Positions 44,503 through 52,394 of a DNA stretch of 54,648 nt are shown here, one piece after another. Origin of the DNA: Sphingomonas pruni NBRC 15498 (lineage in GTDB: Bacteria > Pseudomonadota > Alphaproteobacteria > Sphingomonadales > Sphingomonadaceae); the NCBI RefSeq assembly GCF_001598455.1, contig NZ_BCYZ01000026.1, forward strand, positions 1 through 54,648. Reading direction: 5' to 3'. Numbering within the stretch: position 1 is the stretch's first letter; each line of letters begins with the position of its first letter. The notes under the pieces are model-generated. The model did no database searches. It was given only the letters and a program-made list of their open reading frames with translations, and had not been told where the DNA came from. The translations under genes were made by a program, and so were the position numbers.

Positions 44503-44543
44503 GGCGGTTTTGGTGCCGCCATTCGCAATTCTGCCGCCCCCAA
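44503..44543 (+). pseudogene. tRNA-Gln 3'-half remnant
   Basis: The 20 bases at 44508-44527 are identical to 6946-6965 of the intact tRNA-Gln, covering the anticodon loop, the 3' side of its stem and the variable region. The T-arm then shows a seven-base loss (GGTTCGA), and the acceptor end is altered. The 5' half is missing. It is a partial copy left at a former attachment or recombination site. The rest of 44167-44603 holds no gene. Confidence 0.75.
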
Positions 44544-44603
44544 GCCCTTAGTTTGCAACTCCCGTCCGACCGTCGGCCGAGGCGGGAGCGCAAAAAGCGA
44601 GCC

Positions 44604-45482
44604 TCAGTCCGCCGCCTCCAGCTTGTCGGCGGTGCGCAGCTCGAAATCGCTCGCGTCGTGGCGTTCGTGGAGTTGCTCCGACGGCTCGCCGGTCACTTTA
44701 TTGACCATGCGGCCGCGCTTCACCGCGGGGCGATCGAAGATCTGGTTGGTCCAGCGGATGACGTTCTTGTACTCCTGCACCTGCAGGAACTCGCCGGCGT
44801 CATAGGCCAGCCCCTTGACCAGCGCGCCGTACCAGGGCGCGGTCGCCATATCGGCGATCGAATAATCCTTGCCGCCGAGATACTCGCTCTCGTCCAGCCG
44901 GCGATCGAGCACGTCGAGCTGACGCTTCACTTCCATCGCATAGCGGTTGATCGGATATTCCTGCTTGAACGGCGCATAGGCGTAGAAATGCCCGAACCCG
45001 CCGCCGAGGAACGGCGCGCTGCCCATCTGCCACATCAGCCAGGACAGGACTTCGGCGCGCGCAGGATAGTCGGTGGGCAGGAACGCGCCGAACTTCTCGG
45101 CCAGATAGATCAGGATCGCGCCGGATTCGAACACGCGCACCGGGGCGGTCGGGTCGGTGTGATCCATCAGCGCAGGAATCTTGGAATTGGGATTGGCGGC
45201 GACGAAGCCGCTGCCGAACTGGTCGCCCTGGTTGATGCGGATCAGCCAGGCGTCATATTCGGCACCTTTATGGCCGAGGGCGAGCAACTCCTCGAGCATG
45301 ATCGTCACTTTCACGCCGTTGGGCGTGGCGAGCGAGTAGAGTTGCAGCGAGTGCTTGCCGACCGGCAGATCCTTGTCGTGGGTCGGTCCGGCGATCGGCC
45401 TATTGATATTGGCGAACGCGCCGCCGTTTTCCTTGTCCCAGGTCCAGATTTTCGGCGGGGTATAATCGGTCGGCTCGCTCAT
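44604..45482 (-). CDS. yghU: YghU-type glutathione transferase / disulfide-bond oxidoreductase
   Basis: A 292-residue cytoplasmic protein of the Nu-class glutathione transferase family, which reduces disulfides with glutathione. An N-terminal extension (YTPPKIWTWDKENGGAFANI) precedes the thioredoxin-like domain with SLQLYSLATPNGVKVTIMLE. The glutathione site includes NPNSKIPALMD and VFESGAILIYLAEKFG. The alpha-helical domain shows WLMWQMGSAPFLGGGFGHFY and DYSIADMATAPWYGAL. Length and motifs match YghU closely. It stands alone; the next gene upstream is 121 bases away. Confidence 0.92.
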   Translation of the reverse strand: MSEPTDYTPPKIWTWDKENGGAFANINRPIAGPTHDKDLPVGKHSLQLYSLATPNGVKVTIMLEELLALGHKGAEYDAWLIRINQGDQFGSGFVAANPNSKIPALMDHTDPTAPVRVFESGAILIYLAEKFGAFLPTDYPARAEVLSWLMWQMGSAPFLGGGFGHFYAYAPFKQEYPINRYAMEVKRQLDVLDRRLDESEYLGGKDYSIADMATAPWYGALVKGLAYDAGEFLQVQEYKNVIRWTNQIFDRPAVKRGRMVNKVTGEPSEQLHERHDASDFELRTADKLEAAD

Positions 45483-45603
45483 CGATGCAGCTCCACGGTT
45501 TCGCGCCCGGAAGGGCCCCGGCCGCGCCGTGGCTAGCTAGGAAGCCCGACCGGGTTTCGCCAGCTTGAAGACGAGCCCGCAACGGCAATCGATCGCAGGG
45601 TCG

Positions 45604-46509
45604 TCATCCCTCCAATATAGCATGAGCGCGGACCGGGAACGTGCCCATCTTGCTGACCTTTGGCGGTACTGCCCAGAAGCGGAACCCGTCGATCGGGAGC
45701 GGATCCAGGTTGGTCATATGCTCGCAGATCGGAATCCCCGCGCCGAGCAGGATCGTATGCACCGGTCGCTCTCCGCCGGAAACGTCGTCGATATTGTAGG
45801 AATCGATGCCGACCACCAGCGCGCCATGATCGCGCAGATAGGTGGCCGCATCGGCGGTAAGGAATGGATGATCCTCGAAATATTGGTCGGTCCGCCAATG
45901 GCGATCCCATCCGGTATGGACCAGCACCGCGCGGCCGCCGACATCGGTCGCGGCAAAGGCGGTCCAGTCGATCGCGCGCCCGACTTGCCCTGCCACCCGC
46001 ACCACGACCGCCGGTACACCGCTGATGCGGTCGAGATCGAGCCCGGACAGGTCATAGCCGTCGGCGTAACGATGGAACGGCGTGTCGAGATAGGTACCGG
46101 TATTTCCGACCATCTCGATCTTGCCGATCTGGAACTCGGTGCCTTCAGCATAGGTCGCGCGCGATTGCTCGCGCGATAGGTGATCGCACATCAGGGGAGC
46201 GGGCAATCCCTTATAGGTGATCATTCCGTCTTTGATCGTGTGGCTGAGGTCGATGCGGCGGCTCGCGTCGGTCGTCGTCGGCCGAGCGGCCATGGCGGTG
46301 CGTTTGTGGCGCTCCTCGATGATCCGCTTGTTGTGGATCCGCACCTTGCCGACCATGAGCAGCCGCAGATCGGCGATGATATGAGCGGCGAGCATGTCGT
46401 CGGTGATGTCGTCGTCGTCGATATCGAGCCGGAAATCCTGACCCTGGATGCCGCCCCCGTTCGAAAACTCGACCTCGAAATCGAAACACACCCGCTTGTC
46501 GCTCACCAT
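45604..46509 (-). CDS. Cyclase-family (kynurenine formamidase-like) protein with N-terminal extension
   Basis: A 301-residue protein. Residues about 80-301 are a cyclase/kynurenine formamidase-like domain: RIDLSHTIKDGMITYKGLPA, VGNTGTYLDTPFHRYADGYD, VLVHTGWDRHW and GIDSYNIDDVSGGERPVHT. In most relatives the metal site is HxGTHxDxPxH; here the first His is Asn and the second is Tyr, so metal binding may differ. The first 70 residues (FDFEVEFSNGGGIQGQDFRL and LRLLMVGKVRIHNKRIIEER) form a separate small domain I cannot assign. ATG 46509 has GAGAGG just upstream; a longer frame upstream lacks similarity. The gene is divergent from the ECF sigma operon. Confidence 0.82.
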   Translation of the reverse strand: MVSDKRVCFDFEVEFSNGGGIQGQDFRLDIDDDDITDDMLAAHIIADLRLLMVGKVRIHNKRIIEERHKRTAMAARPTTTDASRRIDLSHTIKDGMITYKGLPAPLMCDHLSREQSRATYAEGTEFQIGKIEMVGNTGTYLDTPFHRYADGYDLSGLDLDRISGVPAVVVRVAGQVGRAIDWTAFAATDVGGRAVLVHTGWDRHWRTDQYFEDHPFLTADAATYLRDHGALVVGIDSYNIDDVSGGERPVHTILLGAGIPICEHMTNLDPLPIDGFRFWAVPPKVSKMGTFPVRAHAILEG

Positions 46510-46647
46510 TCTTGCCTCTCCAGCCGCGCTCGGTCGTAGCGGCGATCTAGTGTCTAATCGTGCCGTTACGCCAGCGCGAACGCGGTGCGATGAACTATCC
46601 GATGCGGGCCCGGCACAAACGCGGTATCGTGGAAGCGGCGGCGGGTG

Positions 46648-47247
46648 ATGAAAGGTAAGGTCGGTTTGGTAGCGGTGCGCGAGCGCGGGCGCGGCGGCGG
46701 ATCGGACACGGAGATGGTGCTGTTCGCTCGCGTCGTGGGCGGCGACCGCGCGGCGTTCGAGGAATTGTACCGCCTCTATCATCCTCGGCTGACACGGTTC
46801 CTGCTCAACCTGATCCGGCGTCCGACATTGGTCGAGGAAGTGCTAGACGACACGATGATGGTCGTTTGGAACCGCGCCGACAGCTTCAATGGCGCAAGCA
46901 AGCTGTCGACCTGGGTCTTCGCCATCGCCTATCGCAAGGCGATGAAGGGCCTGAAGCGGCAGGACGAGGCGGTCGAGGACAAGGACGCCGAGAACCGGGT
47001 CAGCGACGCGGCGAGCCCCGAGGACGTATCGGCGCGCCAGCGCATCAATGCGTTGCTGATGCGCGCGATGGACGAATTGTCGCCGGCGCATCGCGCGGTG
47101 GTCGACCTGACCTATTTTCACGACCTGGGCTATCGCGAGATCGCGACGATTCTCGAATGCCCGGTCGACACGGTGAAGACTCGCATGTTCCACGCCCGCC
47201 GGCACTTGCGGCGTCGCCTCTCGGGCGCGTTGACTGACTGGATCTAG
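46648..47247 (+). CDS. ECF-type RNA polymerase sigma factor
   Basis: A 199-residue sigma factor with only regions 2 and 4. Region 2 is FEELYRLYHPRLTRFLLNLI and VLDDTMMVVWNRADSFNGAS (promoter -10 binding), then LSTWVFAIAYRKAMKGLKRQ. Region 4 is LSPAHRAVVDLTYFHDLGYR and EIATILECPVDTVKTRMFHA (-35 binding). ATG 46648 is used; a GTG at 46645 is just upstream. The anti-sigma gene follows after 11 bases. I saw no clear autoregulated -35/-10 pair in the 138 bases upstream. Confidence 0.93.
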   Translation: MKGKVGLVAVRERGRGGGSDTEMVLFARVVGGDRAAFEELYRLYHPRLTRFLLNLIRRPTLVEEVLDDTMMVVWNRADSFNGASKLSTWVFAIAYRKAMKGLKRQDEAVEDKDAENRVSDAASPEDVSARQRINALLMRAMDELSPAHRAVVDLTYFHDLGYREIATILECPVDTVKTRMFHARRHLRRRLSGALTDWI

Positions 47248-47258
47248 GGAATTGTTCG

Positions 47259-47900
47259 ATGGCTGAGATCATCCGGCTGCGCGGCAGCCCTCATGAACAG
47301 ACGCAGCAATTGCTACCCTGGTATGCCAACGGCACGCTGGAGGCTGATGAAGCCGCGATGGTCGAGGCGCATCTCGCCGAATGCGCCGAGTGCCGCAACG
47401 ATCTGGCGGCGGAGCGGGTTCTGGCGCGTGAGGTCGCTGCACTGCCACTCGACGTCGAACACGCCTGGTCGACGCTGAGTGACCGGATCGACGCCGCTGG
47501 GCCCCCGCGCCGGCTGGCGGAGCCGGTGCCGTTCTTGCGCCGCAAGGTGGCGATGGGATGGGTGCTTGGCGGGCCGCTCGCGGCGGCGGCTGCCGTGGCG
47601 TTCGCTGTTGCCATTGTCCCCGGCGCGCCATCGCCTGCCGGAGAAACCTATCGCGCGCTGGGATCGGCACCGACAGCGGCGCCGGGCAATGCGCTGGTGA
47701 TGTTCAAGCCCGATGCGCGCGACAGCGACCTGCGCGCGGCATTGACCAAGGCGGGCGCGCGCATCGTCGACGGCCCCACCGCGAGCGGCGCCTATGTCGT
47801 GCGGATCGCGCCCGCGAGCCGGGCACAAGCGCTCGACGGCTTGCGTACGACGCCCGAAATCGTCCTGGCCGAGCCGATCGACCCCGGATCGCAGCCATGA
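47259..47900 (+). CDS. Anti-sigma factor with zinc finger, transmembrane helix and subtilase pro-domain-like C-terminus
   Basis: A 213-residue membrane protein. The cytoplasmic N-terminus has the anti-sigma zinc-binding zf-HC2 motif with His38, Cys42 and Cys45 (AHLAECAECRNDL). A single transmembrane helix at about residues 97-121 follows. The C-terminal part (residues about 143-207) faces the periplasm. It reads ALVMFKPDARDSDLRAAL, then AGARIVDGPTASGAYVVRIA and a TTPEIVLAEPID end, which is how the pro-domains (inhibitor I9/fervidolysin-like) of S8 subtilases look. The next gene, sharing ATGA, is an S8 subtilase. It should bind the sigma factor until a periplasmic event releases it. Confidence 0.88.
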   Translation: MAEIIRLRGSPHEQTQQLLPWYANGTLEADEAAMVEAHLAECAECRNDLAAERVLAREVAALPLDVEHAWSTLSDRIDAAGPPRRLAEPVPFLRRKVAMGWVLGGPLAAAAAVAFAVAIVPGAPSPAGETYRALGSAPTAAPGNALVMFKPDARDSDLRAALTKAGARIVDGPTASGAYVVRIAPASRAQALDGLRTTPEIVLAEPIDPGSQP

Positions 47901-49159
47901 CCTGGCGCCGATGGTTGCGGCTTTGCCTGGCCTTGTGCGGCCTCGCCACGTTGGCCGTGGGGACGCCGGCCTATGCGCAGGAGCGGTCCGCGGCCGACGC
48001 CCATCGCCAGATCCTGGTGATGCTGAAGATGGCGCCGCCGCATTATCGTCCCGGCGCGGCCTATAGCGGCAGCTATGGCGATGGCGCGGCAATGGCCGCG
48101 CGGCGGCGGCTCGCCGCAGGGATCGCGCGGCGTAACCGGCTGAAGTTGGTCGACGGCTGGCCGATGCCGCTGATCGGGGTCGATTGCTACGTCATGCGCG
48201 TGCCGGACGGCATGGCGATGGACGCGGCGATCGCCCAGGTGTCGAAGGATTCAGCGGTCGCCTGGTCGCAACCGCTGCAAACGTACCAGGCGCGCGGCTC
48301 GCCCGTGGGGGCCGCGCCCAACGACCCGCTCTTTCGAGCACAGCCGGCTGCCATGGCCTGGCGGCTCGCCGATCTCCACCGCATCGCCACTGGTCGCAAC
48401 GTTTCCATCGCCATTATCGACAGCAAGATCGACGTCGCGCATCCCGATCTGGCCGGCCAGTTCACCGCCAATCTCGATTTCGTCGCCAATTCCGATCTCG
48501 ATCGCCGCTCGGCCTCGGGTGAAGCGCATGGTACGGGCGTTGCCGGTATCGTCGGCGCCAAGGCGGGGAATGGTATCGGTATCGCCGGGATCGCGCCCGA
48601 CGCGCGGATGATGGCGTTGCGGGCGTGCTGGCAGACCGCCGCCGGTCCTACGCTCTGCAACAGCCTCAGCCTGGCGCGAGCGCTGCAATTCGCGATCGAG
48701 CATAAGGCCGAAGTGATCAACCTCAGTCTCGCCGGTCCGGCCGATCCGCTGCTGGCGCGGCTGATCGACCTTGCCGTTGCGCGCAATCTCTCGGTGGTCG
48801 CGGCATTCGATCCTTCTCTGCCCCAGGGCGGATTTCCCGCTTCCATGCCCGGCGTCGTTGCCGTCGCCGACGAATCTTTGCGGTCCTTACCAGCGCGCGT
48901 GTACATTGCGCCCGGCCGCGACGTGCCGACCACACAACCGGGGGGTAAATGGTACCTCGTCAACGGCAGTTCCTACGCGGTCGCGCATGTCACCGGGTTG
49001 ATCGCTCTGATGCGCCAGGCCGGTGGCCGCGCAACCCACATCACCCTGGACCGCATGGCGAGCGGCGCAATCGACGCCTGCGCCTCCTTGGTCGGGACGT
49101 CGCCGGGTTGTGATTGTTCGTGCGCGATCGACCGGCGGCTGGCGACGAGGCCGCGCTGA
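47897..49159 (+). CDS. S8-family subtilisin-like serine protease, exported
   Basis: A 420-residue protease with a signal peptide (residues 1-27, ending AYAQ). An N-terminal pro-domain-like region (about 35-130) has QILVMLKMAPPHY, KLVDGWPMPLIGVDCYVMRV and AWSQPLQTY. The catalytic triad is Asp175 (IAIIDSKIDVAHPDL), His211 (GEAHGTGVAGIVGA) and Ser359 (NGSSYAVAHVTGLIAL). The oxyanion Asn, usually in AAGN, appears to be replaced by Asp305 in AAFDPS. Six cysteines are present near the C-terminus and elsewhere. It shares ATGA with the anti-sigma gene, and the porin gene starts 11 bases after its stop. A role in cleaving the anti-sigma protein is inferred. Confidence 0.92.
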   Translation: MTWRRWLRLCLALCGLATLAVGTPAYAQERSAADAHRQILVMLKMAPPHYRPGAAYSGSYGDGAAMAARRRLAAGIARRNRLKLVDGWPMPLIGVDCYVMRVPDGMAMDAAIAQVSKDSAVAWSQPLQTYQARGSPVGAAPNDPLFRAQPAAMAWRLADLHRIATGRNVSIAIIDSKIDVAHPDLAGQFTANLDFVANSDLDRRSASGEAHGTGVAGIVGAKAGNGIGIAGIAPDARMMALRACWQTAAGPTLCNSLSLARALQFAIEHKAEVINLSLAGPADPLLARLIDLAVARNLSVVAAFDPSLPQGGFPASMPGVVAVADESLRSLPARVYIAPGRDVPTTQPGGKWYLVNGSSYAVAHVTGLIALMRQAGGRATHITLDRMASGAIDACASLVGTSPGCDCSCAIDRRLATRPR

Positions 49160-49169
49160 CCTGCGGCCT

Positions 49170-49865
49170 ATGGGTGCGCTGGCCGCGCTCCTGATCCTGT
49201 GCTTCGCCGGGGCTCCGGCAAATGCCCAGGTCAGCGGCAGCATCGATGTCGAGAGCGACTATCGCCTGCGCGGCTATTCGTTGAGCGCGGGACGCCCCGT
49301 CGCGACCGCGCAAATCGGCTATGACGACGATAACGGCGTTTATCTCAACCTGTCGGCCACCGGGGAGATCGGCCGTGAAGATCCGCTGTTCCTGGGAGTC
49401 CAGGGCAATATCGGCTACGCTCGCCGCCTGAACGCGGCACTGTCGATCGATGGCGGCATAGCCCGCAGCCAATATCGCTCCGCCGACCGCGGGAGCCGGT
49501 CGCACAATTATACCGAAATCTATCTCGGCCTCGCGTCCGGTCCGTTTTCAGCGCGAGTCTATTACTCGCCCGATTATTTCCGCGCCGATGCATCGTCGCT
49601 TTATGCGGAAGTCGAGGCCACGTTTCGGCCGGCGACCCACTGGCGGGTAAACGGCCATCTCGGATCGCAGGTCTATCTGGCGACCCCGGCGCAATATCAG
49701 CCTGGCTATGCCGCTCGCTATGACTGGCGGCTAAGCGTGGCGCGCGAGCTGGGGAGTTTCGATCTTCACGCCGCGCTGTCGGGCGGCGGGCCGGCCAAGG
49801 ATTATTATTCGGGCAGCTTCCACGGCAAGGCCGCGCTGACGGCAGGTGCGAGTTGGAGCTTCTGA
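49170..49865 (+). CDS. TorF-family putative porin
   Basis: A 231-residue outer-membrane protein with a signal peptide (MGALAALLILCFAGAPANAQ). It matches the Gcw_chp/TorF family: SGSIDVESDYRLRGYSLSAG at the N-terminus, GNIGYARRLNAALSIDGGIA, NYTEIYLGLASGPFSARVYY and SPDYFRADASSLYAEVE. It ends in an aromatic C-terminal strand (GASWSF). The family is small beta-barrel proteins of unknown substrate. The longer frame upstream overlaps the protease gene and is ignored. It is the last gene of the sigma operon and could be a product that the sigma factor increases. Confidence 0.88.
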   Translation: MGALAALLILCFAGAPANAQVSGSIDVESDYRLRGYSLSAGRPVATAQIGYDDDNGVYLNLSATGEIGREDPLFLGVQGNIGYARRLNAALSIDGGIARSQYRSADRGSRSHNYTEIYLGLASGPFSARVYYSPDYFRADASSLYAEVEATFRPATHWRVNGHLGSQVYLATPAQYQPGYAARYDWRLSVARELGSFDLHAALSGGGPAKDYYSGSFHGKAALTAGASWSF

Positions 49866-49917
49866 CGCGCCGCTAAACCCTTGGGGACGGGCATTGTCTC
49901 CATCCCCCGGCTGGGTT

Positions 49918-50967
49918 CTAACTACTTCCCCGAACCACCAATTGCACGGGAACGAACGCCTTTCCGGTGCTGTCTATCGCTTCTGCCGGTCCGAACAGCG
50001 CTTCGACCAGCATCTCGCCCGCGCTGGCCACATCCTGTTCGATCGTCGTCAGCGCCGGGGTGGATTGCCGCGCGCCGAAACCGCCGTCGAAGCCGACGAT
50101 CGCGACGTCCGCGGGAATGCGGAGGCCCGCTTCCTGCAGCCCGCGCATGATGCCCGACGCGAGCGTATCGGATGCCGCGAACACGGCGTCGATCGCAGGG
50201 CTGATTGCCAGCAATTGCGCGGCCGCGGCTTCTCCCTGCGCGTGGCGATCGTCGATCGGCGGTGCCGTGACCTCGATCGCGGTCAGGCCGTGTTTTGCGA
50301 GCACATCGAGATAGCCCTGCCGCCGCAAGCGAAACGCTTGGTGTGCCTCCCAGCCGGGCCCGACAAACGCGATCCGCCGACGGCCGGCCCCTATCAAATG
50401 CTCGACCGCCAGCACGCCCGCCGCATGATTGTCGGCGCGGACGATCGGTAGCGAATCATCCGGCGCTCCCCAGGCGACAAGGTTGCTGCCGGCCTGCCGC
50501 GCGCGGGCGAAATAGTCCCAGGCAAAGCGGTTCGCCGCGGTGCCGATCACGATCAATCCGTCGGCTTCGCGTCGTTGTTCGAAGTCGCTGCGCAGTGACT
50601 CCGGCGTGCTCTGATACGATAGCAGGATGCCCATGCCGCGCCGCGCCGCCGCCGCCTCGACCGCGCCCATTATGTCGAAATAGAAGGGGTTGAGCGCGCG
50701 CCGCTCAAGTTCCGATGAGGTCAGCAGAACCACCGCCACCGTCCCGACCGCGCCGCCGCGGAGCCTGACCGCGCGGCTGTCGGGGCGATAGCCGAGCTCG
50801 GCTGCCGCGCGGGCGACGCGGTCGCGCGTCTCGGGGGTGATCGAGGGATCGCCGCGCAGCGCGCGCGACACGGTCGATTGCGACACTTGGGCTAAAGACG
50901 CGACATCGAACGAGGTCGGTCGATGTGCCCGCTCGCTGGTCCTCTCCTCGTCGAATTCGGTCTGCAT
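49918..50967 (-). CDS. LacI-family transcriptional regulator
   Basis: A 349-residue regulator. The N-terminal LacI helix-turn-helix reads FDVASLAQVSQSTVSRALRG and the hinge helix ITPETRDRVARAAAELGYRP. A periplasmic-binding-protein-like effector domain follows, with FYFDIMGAVEAAAARRGMGI, ADGLIVIGT, RRIAFVGPG, FAASDTLASGIMRGLQEAGL and VAIVGFDGGFG. It should bind a sugar. No sugar genes lie next to it, so its targets are elsewhere. The 112 bases to kdpE hold no clear operator. Confidence 0.92.
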   Translation of the reverse strand: MQTEFDEERTSERAHRPTSFDVASLAQVSQSTVSRALRGDPSITPETRDRVARAAAELGYRPDSRAVRLRGGAVGTVAVVLLTSSELERRALNPFYFDIMGAVEAAAARRGMGILLSYQSTPESLRSDFEQRREADGLIVIGTAANRFAWDYFARARQAGSNLVAWGAPDDSLPIVRADNHAAGVLAVEHLIGAGRRRIAFVGPGWEAHQAFRLRRQGYLDVLAKHGLTAIEVTAPPIDDRHAQGEAAAAQLLAISPAIDAVFAASDTLASGIMRGLQEAGLRIPADVAIVGFDGGFGARQSTPALTTIEQDVASAGEMLVEALFGPAEAIDSTGKAFVPVQLVVRGSS

Positions 50968-51079
50968 CGGACCGCGATTATCGACATTGCCGGGTGATCT
51001 GTCTCTAAAATTCGACCCCGGCGCGATAAGAGGCGCAAGTAGCGTTGGTCAGGAGTGAGCGCGCCGGTAGTCGCATCCG

Positions 51080-51772
51080 CTAGCGGACGCCGGTCAGCCG
51101 ATAACCCACGCCAGGCTCGTTGGTGATCAGCCGCGGCCGAGCCGGGTCGGTTTCCAGTTTCTGGCGTATATTGCGGACGACGATTCGCAGATAATCGACA
51201 TGATCCTCATGAGCCGGTCCCCAGACCGTGCGCAGCAGCTGGCGATGGCCGATCACGCGGTCGGGGCGTTTGGCGAGCTCGGCGAGCACCTCATATTCCT
51301 TGGGCGAGAGATGGACCTCCTCGCCGATGCGGCGGACGCGGCGGCGCTCCAGGTCGATCTCGATATCCCCCGCCAAGACCATTGTTTGCCCTGTCTCGCC
51401 GGCGATGCGGTGGCGCAGCGCGGTGCGGACGCGGGCGAGCAATTCCTCGGTATCGAACGGCTTGGTCAGATAATCGTCGGCACCCAGGTCGAGCGCGGCG
51501 ACCTTTTCCGACGTGTCCTCGCGCGCCGACACGACGATGACCGTCGCACCGGCGCGGCCGCGAAACAATTGGATCAATTCGAGCCCGTCACGGTCGGGCA
51601 GGCCGAGGTCGAGCAGGACGAGTTCGGGCTTGTCGATGTCTGCCGCCGACAGTGCGTCCCGGGCCGTCGCCGCCTCTGTCGCCGCATAGCCGGCGCGCTC
51701 GACAGCTACACGGAGCAGGCGGCGGATATGCGCATCGTCCTCGACGATCAGGATACGGGGCTGGACGGCCAT
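51080..51772 (-). CDS. kdpE: Response regulator KdpE
   Basis: A 230-residue OmpR-type response regulator. The receiver shows PRILIVEDDAHIRRLLRVAV, LVLLDLGLPDRDGLELI (phosphorylated Asp) and ADDYLTKPFDTEELL. The DNA-binding winged helix includes VHLSPKEYEVLAELAKRPDR, VWGPAHEDHVDYLRIVVRNI and LITNEPGVGYRL, which is typical of KdpE. It normally activates the kdp potassium-uptake operon on phosphorylation by KdpD. Here kdpD is absent: the gene follows kdpC after only ten bases. ATG 51772 is chosen over an upstream extension in kdpC. Partner kinase unknown. Confidence 0.92.
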   Translation of the reverse strand: MAVQPRILIVEDDAHIRRLLRVAVERAGYAATEAATARDALSAADIDKPELVLLDLGLPDRDGLELIQLFRGRAGATVIVVSAREDTSEKVAALDLGADDYLTKPFDTEELLARVRTALRHRIAGETGQTMVLAGDIEIDLERRRVRRIGEEVHLSPKEYEVLAELAKRPDRVIGHRQLLRTVWGPAHEDHVDYLRIVVRNIRQKLETDPARPRLITNEPGVGYRLTGVR

Positions 51773-51782
51773 GGCCGAGACG

Positions 51783-52379
51783 TTACGGCCGCGGCGCGAT
51801 CCGGTCGAGGGCAAGGTTGAGCGCGAGCACATTCACCCGTGGTTCGCCGAGAAATCCAAGCAATGGATAGGCGGTGTTGTCGCTGACGACTTGGCGCAGC
51901 TTGGCGGGGTCGATCCCGCGCGCCTTGGCGACGCGCGGCACCTGGAACAAAGCCGCCTCGGGGCTGATATCGGGATCGAGCCCCGAGGCGGAGGCCGTCA
52001 CCAGATCGGCGGGTACATTGGAACCTGGTGCGGGAGCGGATGCCTTGGCCGAGGCGAGGTCGGTCTTGACGCGGTCGACGAGCGCTTGGCTGGTCGGGGC
52101 GAGATTGGAGCCCGACGAGGCAGTGGCGTCGTAACCGTTCTTGCCCGCGGCCGAGGGGCGGCCGTGGAAATAGCGGTTCGAGGTGAATCCCTGGCCGATC
52201 AGCGATGAGCCGATGACTTGGCCCTTGGCATCGCGGATCAGGCTACCGTTAGCGGCGCTCGGGGCGACCAGTTGACCAACTCCTGTGATCGCGGCGGGGT
52301 AGGCGAGGCCAAGCAGGGCGGCGAATAGCAAAGTCAGCACGAGGGCCGGGCGGAGGGCAGTGGTGAAATCCTTGAGCAT
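51783..52379 (-). CDS. kdpC: Potassium-transporting ATPase subunit C
   Basis: A 198-residue membrane subunit of the high-affinity KdpFABC potassium pump. One N-terminal transmembrane helix (ALRPALVLTLLFAALLGLAYP) is followed by SLIGQGFTSNRYFHGRPSAA, YDATASSGSNLAPTSQAL and the conserved VTASASGLDPDISPEAALFQ and PRVAKARGIDPAKL. It stabilises the complex and supports ATP binding. It is next to kdpB with a 126-base gap that contains a palindromic repeat, and ten bases before kdpE. Confidence 0.96.
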   Translation of the reverse strand: MLKDFTTALRPALVLTLLFAALLGLAYPAAITGVGQLVAPSAANGSLIRDAKGQVIGSSLIGQGFTSNRYFHGRPSAAGKNGYDATASSGSNLAPTSQALVDRVKTDLASAKASAPAPGSNVPADLVTASASGLDPDISPEAALFQVPRVAKARGIDPAKLRQVVSDNTAYPLLGFLGEPRVNVLALNLALDRIAPRP

Positions 52380-52394
52380 CTTTCTTCCTTTCTA

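Noticed and set aside
46510..46647. ECF-type autoregulated promoter before the sigma gene
   Set aside because: A GAAC-like box was seen, but no matching -10 at the right distance.
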